Part shown: positions 40,901 to 46,900 of the stretch, piece by piece
Layout of the letters: every line of letters starts with the position of its first letter
Numbering within the stretch: the first letter of the stretch is position 1
Assembly: GCA_030248225.1 (NCBI GenBank)
Contig: JASANE010019195.1
Coordinates: 104,074-168,073 of the forward strand
Direction: 5' to 3'
Length of the DNA stretch: 64,000 bases
DNA from: Trileptium ribeirensis
Taxonomy: Eukaryota > Nematoda > Enoplea > Enoplida > Thoracostomopsidae
The notes under the pieces: model-generated
Seen by the model: only the letters and a program-made list of their open reading frames with translations
The model's database searches: none
Told to the model about the DNA's origin: nothing
Translations under genes and position numbers: made by a program

Positions 40901-43900
40901 CTAACAGTTTCGAACATCAAAAAAATTACTATATTGACAGTTTTCCTACTAAAATTTTAAATTCTTTCTATAAAAGTTTGATCATAATATCTACCGTACG
41001 ATCAAAAACTGTTCGAATATGTCGAACACCTTCATTCGAATTCGAACATTCATTCGTCATTCGAACGGGTCCAACAAAAAATTCCCTCGTAGTTCGAACC
41101 AAAAACTATGGTTTTCGAACAAACATAGAAGTAGATCTTGAACGAACAGCAGTCAGTCATTTCTGGCAGGGATTGTAGTGTAACCATGTAGGTCAAAGAT
41201 ATAACTGCAAAAATACGCTGTAAAATCACCACTATAGATCATCAAAAATTCAATTGGAATACAATAATTATTGTTAAAAGAGCGAAGCAAGAACGTGTTG
41301 CACTTGATATTACATATTCGATCCAGACAGTGAATTTAAAGCGCAGGACAATAAGCATTGTTTGCATTCGTAAAATATGTTAATCAACGTTCTATTGTTT
41401 TCCGAAATTGTTCTGACGATAAATTGGAATCATCGCCATTTAAAATATCGTGACCTAAAATTCAACACGACTTAACCTGTGAAGTATTTCATCAGGCAGC
41501 TTTAAAGAATATCAAACAGCGCGAGCCTAAATATTCAAGTGAAACACCATTAACTATGGCATCAAAATCGTCACCTACATTAACTTACCACATATGGCTG
41601 CAAAATATTGCTTACCTAATATCATTACCCGCAATCTCATCTTGTGAAAGCCAAGATTTGTGCAGCAAAAGCAATTGTTCGATACAAGGCACCGTTAAAT
41701 TATAATTCAGAACGTTGTTCGCTGAAATTCTGACAACTGGTATTAGCGTGGTTACATTATAATGAATCAAAGAATGACTGCTTATTGGAATACAGTCACG
41801 ACCAGAAATAAGTGCAAAATAATCGATAGAAATCGATGCATTTCGATTAAATAAAATTACAATCGATTAAAAGAAGTTTTGATCATTAAGATTCCGATTG
41901 TAATTATGTTTAGCAGAGACTATAATTCAATTAGTAGGCATAATGATGGCTTATTTTCCAATGATATAAGCACTGATAACAATATCACAGTAAAGTTCTA
42001 ACATATAACACACAAAATTTATTCTAACATATAATCACAGTACGATATAAAAAACGTCGGCTCGCAAACTAAAACCGAAATTACTGCTTATGTAAAACAT
42101 TTTGATCATAACTATAAGGAACTGTTAATAAAGCCTGAAACAACGACAGAAAGGAAAATCTTTGACTTTGAATTATTTCTGAAAATGAAGTATTTCGATT
42201 GTCTAACTAACCAGAGGTTGGCTATAAAACTTATCATTCGATTTTATGGACTAAGATCAGTTAAACAAAATCAGCCAACTTATATCTACAGTGTCTTCTC
42301 ACCAGACTCGACTCGGTGTTCGTCACGTTAAACATCTCACGACTGGCAATGCGCTTCGGAGAATCCTAAATTTTCACAGGAAATTAAACTACAGAACTTA
42401 TCTCTATTTTGCGCAAAAGTAAAATAAAAAGATAAATTGGAGACCAAAATTCACGTAAATACAGAAATTGACAAAACAAGTGCCCAAACGCTAACGTAAA
42501 ACACGAAAGAACGTGCACAAGCGAGCGTAGTTTTTAGCGTTTGTGAACAATCATTGGCATGCTCGTTTATTTGAGCACTTATTATTCTCCGTGACTATAC
42601 TTACAATCAAACAGCCGCTTACATAAAATATTTACGAAATATTGCTGACGACTCGACAAATAAACGGACCAATCCACTGTTGCTTGCCATGGCTCTAAAA
42701 ATGGTTCCCAAACCGAAACATTACGATTGTAGTAATCGATGCTCAACGATAAATGCGCAATTCCATCATATTGGTCTCCCTGAAATGAAGTTTCGTAAAT
42801 AGAGGAATCACCATAAATTAGCGCCATCCTTCGAACGAACAAACGTCGAACCAGAAATGGAATATAATATATTTATTCTCGAACGACATTCGAACAGCTC
42901 TCGAACAAACTAGGAATAACTTTCGAACAAACTTGGAATAGCTCTCAAACAAATTTAAAAATGCGCTCTAAAGTCCGAAAACGTCTCGAACAAAATTCGA
43001 ACAAAATTTTGAATTTATCGAATGAATATCAAACGAACACCGAACGCACTTCAAGCGAACATCTAACGAACACAATTCATTTCTGGTGAGTACTGTATAA
43101 TTGAATGATGAGTGTAGTGAGTGAAAAGAGTCCGACGAAGAATCTCTCTGGCCAGATTGGCAAATTTTCGACGGTGCTCGTTTCTATGTTTTTAACGCAT
43201 AAATCTACTTCGGCTGGGCGGATTCAGATTGAGTCGCTCGATTGCTCATTCGAGAACTTAAAATTTCTGTTTGTGCTCTTTTGTTAGATGCCGAAACAAT
43301 TTCTATTCCTTCTGGTATTAAAAAAAGAGCCGAATGGGTTCGGGTCAGGCCGCACAGAAGACCGACAATGATGGCACAGATTGTATTTTGAAAAGTAGTA
43401 AGGATAACTGGGCAAAATTATGCTCATTTTAAAGCATGACTGTATAGTAGTTCTTTGCTACTCTGCAGGGTTGGGTCAAAATTGATTTTTGAATGAGCCC
43501 ACGGGGCCCAAAAATTAGAAAGAAATTATCTCTACAAATTCTTGAGTTATTATATGGTTATTGTTGGTCTCATTTTGTAGAGCAATCCATGCTAACTACA
43601 TACGTTAAGATCATAATGTATTATTAATGTTCCAGGATTGGGTCAATATTACTGTTAATGGTCCATGATACCTACAAAACATCCAATTATATCTCCGCAA
43701 CCGCTTACGCTACATATGGGTATTTTTAGTCTCAATTTGCAGGGCAATTCTGTTAATTCAACAAGCTACTAAAATTACAGTTGGGTTTGGCACGAATTAA
43801 GGACGAAACCTATTAATATTCAAAAAAGCCAAAATTATTACACAAGCAAATTATTTCACAAATATAAGAGTACAAATTTTGATCATGTTTCCGAAACATA

Positions 43901-46900
43901 ATAAATACATCGAACAATAATTTTTGAGCCAAAATAGACACTTTCCAGCATATTAACAAATCTTTTAAACATTACAAACAGCGCTTGATTTTCAAAGTGA
44001 CTATTAAGCGACTATTATGTGCGCAATCGAGAAGTGTCTTAAAAATTCCAATCGAATATTTACCTAAATCCAACTAAGCAGATTGCACTGACGCTGCACA
44101 ATAACTCCAGCATCACCGAAGGTTGTACGATTTGTTTGCTTCGCAAAAATAGTATGAGGTGATATAGTACAGTTACAGCTGCTGTACATGTCCAATTATT
44201 ACGAGTGACAGGTATTCTTCCTTGTCATTTGATCTGAGCCCCTGACCTTAATCAATACCAGACCGCAACGATGGCAAGTAGTACAAGGCGCTTCATTACG
44301 CGCACACGTATTATACATGGCATTTTTATTTCTATTTGCAGGTATTCGGCAGAAGCGCGGTTAGTAGCAGTTGTTATTTGATGGGGATGTAGCACACCCT
44401 CAAACGATATAAAGCGCAGAATGTTTTGCTTTTACCGGCGCCATCACCAACCTAGGCTATAAATGTGAAACTCACTCGCTTATCTTTACAACGAGGCCAT
44501 TGGCTAGAGTTAACTAGTGTCTCCATCGAGATTGCAGAACGTAGTGAAGCATAGGTACACATTTTGTGTGCACATCAAATCAGCTATCGATAGCATTCGT
44601 CAATATGCTATACGTGGACATCACACAATACCAGCACAAGTTACAATAAAACCCACCCCGGCAATGAGTTTCCCATATCCCAAAACCCCTAGGTGCAACT
44701 TATCAGCCGCCCAAGACGTCAGAACAAATTTTCAAATTTTGGGTCGAGGAACTACGAGGATACCTCAAACCCCATAACTCCAAAGCGGAGCTTTAATCGA
44801 AAAACAAAAAAGAGGCATCGAGATTTATCATTTTACTATGAAATAAATCCAACCAGAGTAAGAAATTAGAGGGTTACGAAAAAATTAACCTTGTTTCCGT
44901 GAAGGGTACTAAATGGTGTAAAAACCTTCATTTTGATTTCTAAAACCGAAACAAAGGGACGCCATAAACTTGTATCCATGGAACCATGGGTTGCAGAGTA
45001 AAACCAATACGCAACGAGCTTCCCATGCCCGAAAACCCCAAGTAAAACTTTTCAGCCGCCCAGGACGTCAGAACAAATTTTCTAATGTTGGGACGAGGAA
45101 CCATGAGGGTGCCATACCTTAAACCCCATAACTCTAAAACAAGAACCTTAATCGAAAAACAAAAAAGAGGCATCGGCATTTATCATTATACTATGAAATA
45201 AAACCAACCAGAGAAAAAATTCGAAAGTTACGATAAAAATAACCTTGCTTCCTTCAAGGGTACTAAAACCCTAATTTTGACCTCTGACCCCCAACCATGG
45301 GGCATCATACCCCCGCACCATGGAACCATGGGACGCAGAGCAAAACCAGCACCAGCAATGGTTTCCCATGCCCGAAAACCCCCAGGTGCAACTTATCAGC
45401 CGCGCAAGACGTCAGAACAAATTTTCAAATTTTGAGTCGAGGAACCAATGGGGCGCTATACTCCAGTACCTCAAACCCCATAAATCCAGAAACAGAGTCT
45501 TAATTGGAAAACAAAAAATGCATCGGCATTTATCATTTTACTATGAAATATAACCATCCAGAGAAAAAATTCGATTGTAAGAAATCCAGAAACGGAGTCT
45601 TAATTGGAAAACTACAAATGCATCGGCATTTATCATTTTACTATGAAATAAAACCATCCAGAGAAAAAATTCGATAGTAAGATAAAAATAACCTTGCTTC
45701 CGTGAAGGGTACTAAAATTGGGTAAAATGGGGCCAAAAACCCCACATTTTGACCCCTGACCCCGGAACAAGACCCCAAATCAAAAAACCCTCGGTGATGT
45801 ACACGGTAAATCGACTATGCCGGTTCGAATGAGTCCAAGATCATGAAAATCGGTTAAGGCGTTCTTGAGTTATGGCTGATCACACACACACGGAATTTAA
45901 AAGATTTCACCCCTGCAACATACAATCTCCACTACGTTTCACTATGTTCTGATAAGAAAACGATTAGATATAACTTACTTTTGCACCCGACGGCTGTTGC
46001 TCAGCTGACACTTCCGTGAGCTGAATTTTGGTTACAGGGAAACTGTTGACCTGATTCAAGTCATTAATAAGACACAACGCAATAGATTCGACTTTGACTT
46101 CAAATTTGCGAATTTGCCACGAACTGTCACCTTCGTTGCTATTGAGTGAAGCATCATTCTACAACATAGTAAAAATCAATTAATATAAAATGGTGGTTCA
46201 GGACCGGTCCAGCCATTTGTATTAAAACACAAAATTCTTTTTTTCAGATTAATGTCTTTAAATTCAAATTTGCGAATTTGCCACAAACCGTCAGCTCCGT
46301 TATCATTGATTGAAGCATCTACATTCTACAACAGTAAAAATCAATTAAAATAAAATGGTGGTTTAGGACCGGTCAAGCCACGTGTATTAAAACAAAATTC
46401 TTTCTTCAAATTAATGCCTTTTTTGTATACAAATATACAGTTACGAACACAAATAAAAGAAAATTTTATCTTTAGCGAAAAATATTGCGTTCCAGCGACC
46501 TGGACATCTATAAGACTAGAATCGACAAAAACGAAACTAAACCAAACTGAAAGCTTCTGCAGACAACACGATACGTCACTGCTTAGGTAAGCCGCTTGCA
46601 CTTTTATCACACATAAAAGTCGGACTTCGAGTGTGACTACTCAAAATTATTCCAGAAGATAATAATATAATAAATTAATTATACTACAAATAAAATGACG
46701 GTACTGCGTAGCGTAGTTAAAATTATGCGCGACTAAACTTAACATTGCCACATCAACCATTCTATTTTTATACTTTCACATAAAAATTGCTGCAGAACGA
46801 TTTGATCAAGTGACATTTGCCGAAAACTGCTCGCGAACTTGTAACCGAAATTTTTGCGAACGAAAATTTTGTCGAATTTAAATAACGTGGCTTTGTTCGC

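Noticed and set aside
44517..45553. Several open stretches of 70-90 codons
   Set aside because: They are translations of the family-A satellite units and recur in different frames at each copy.
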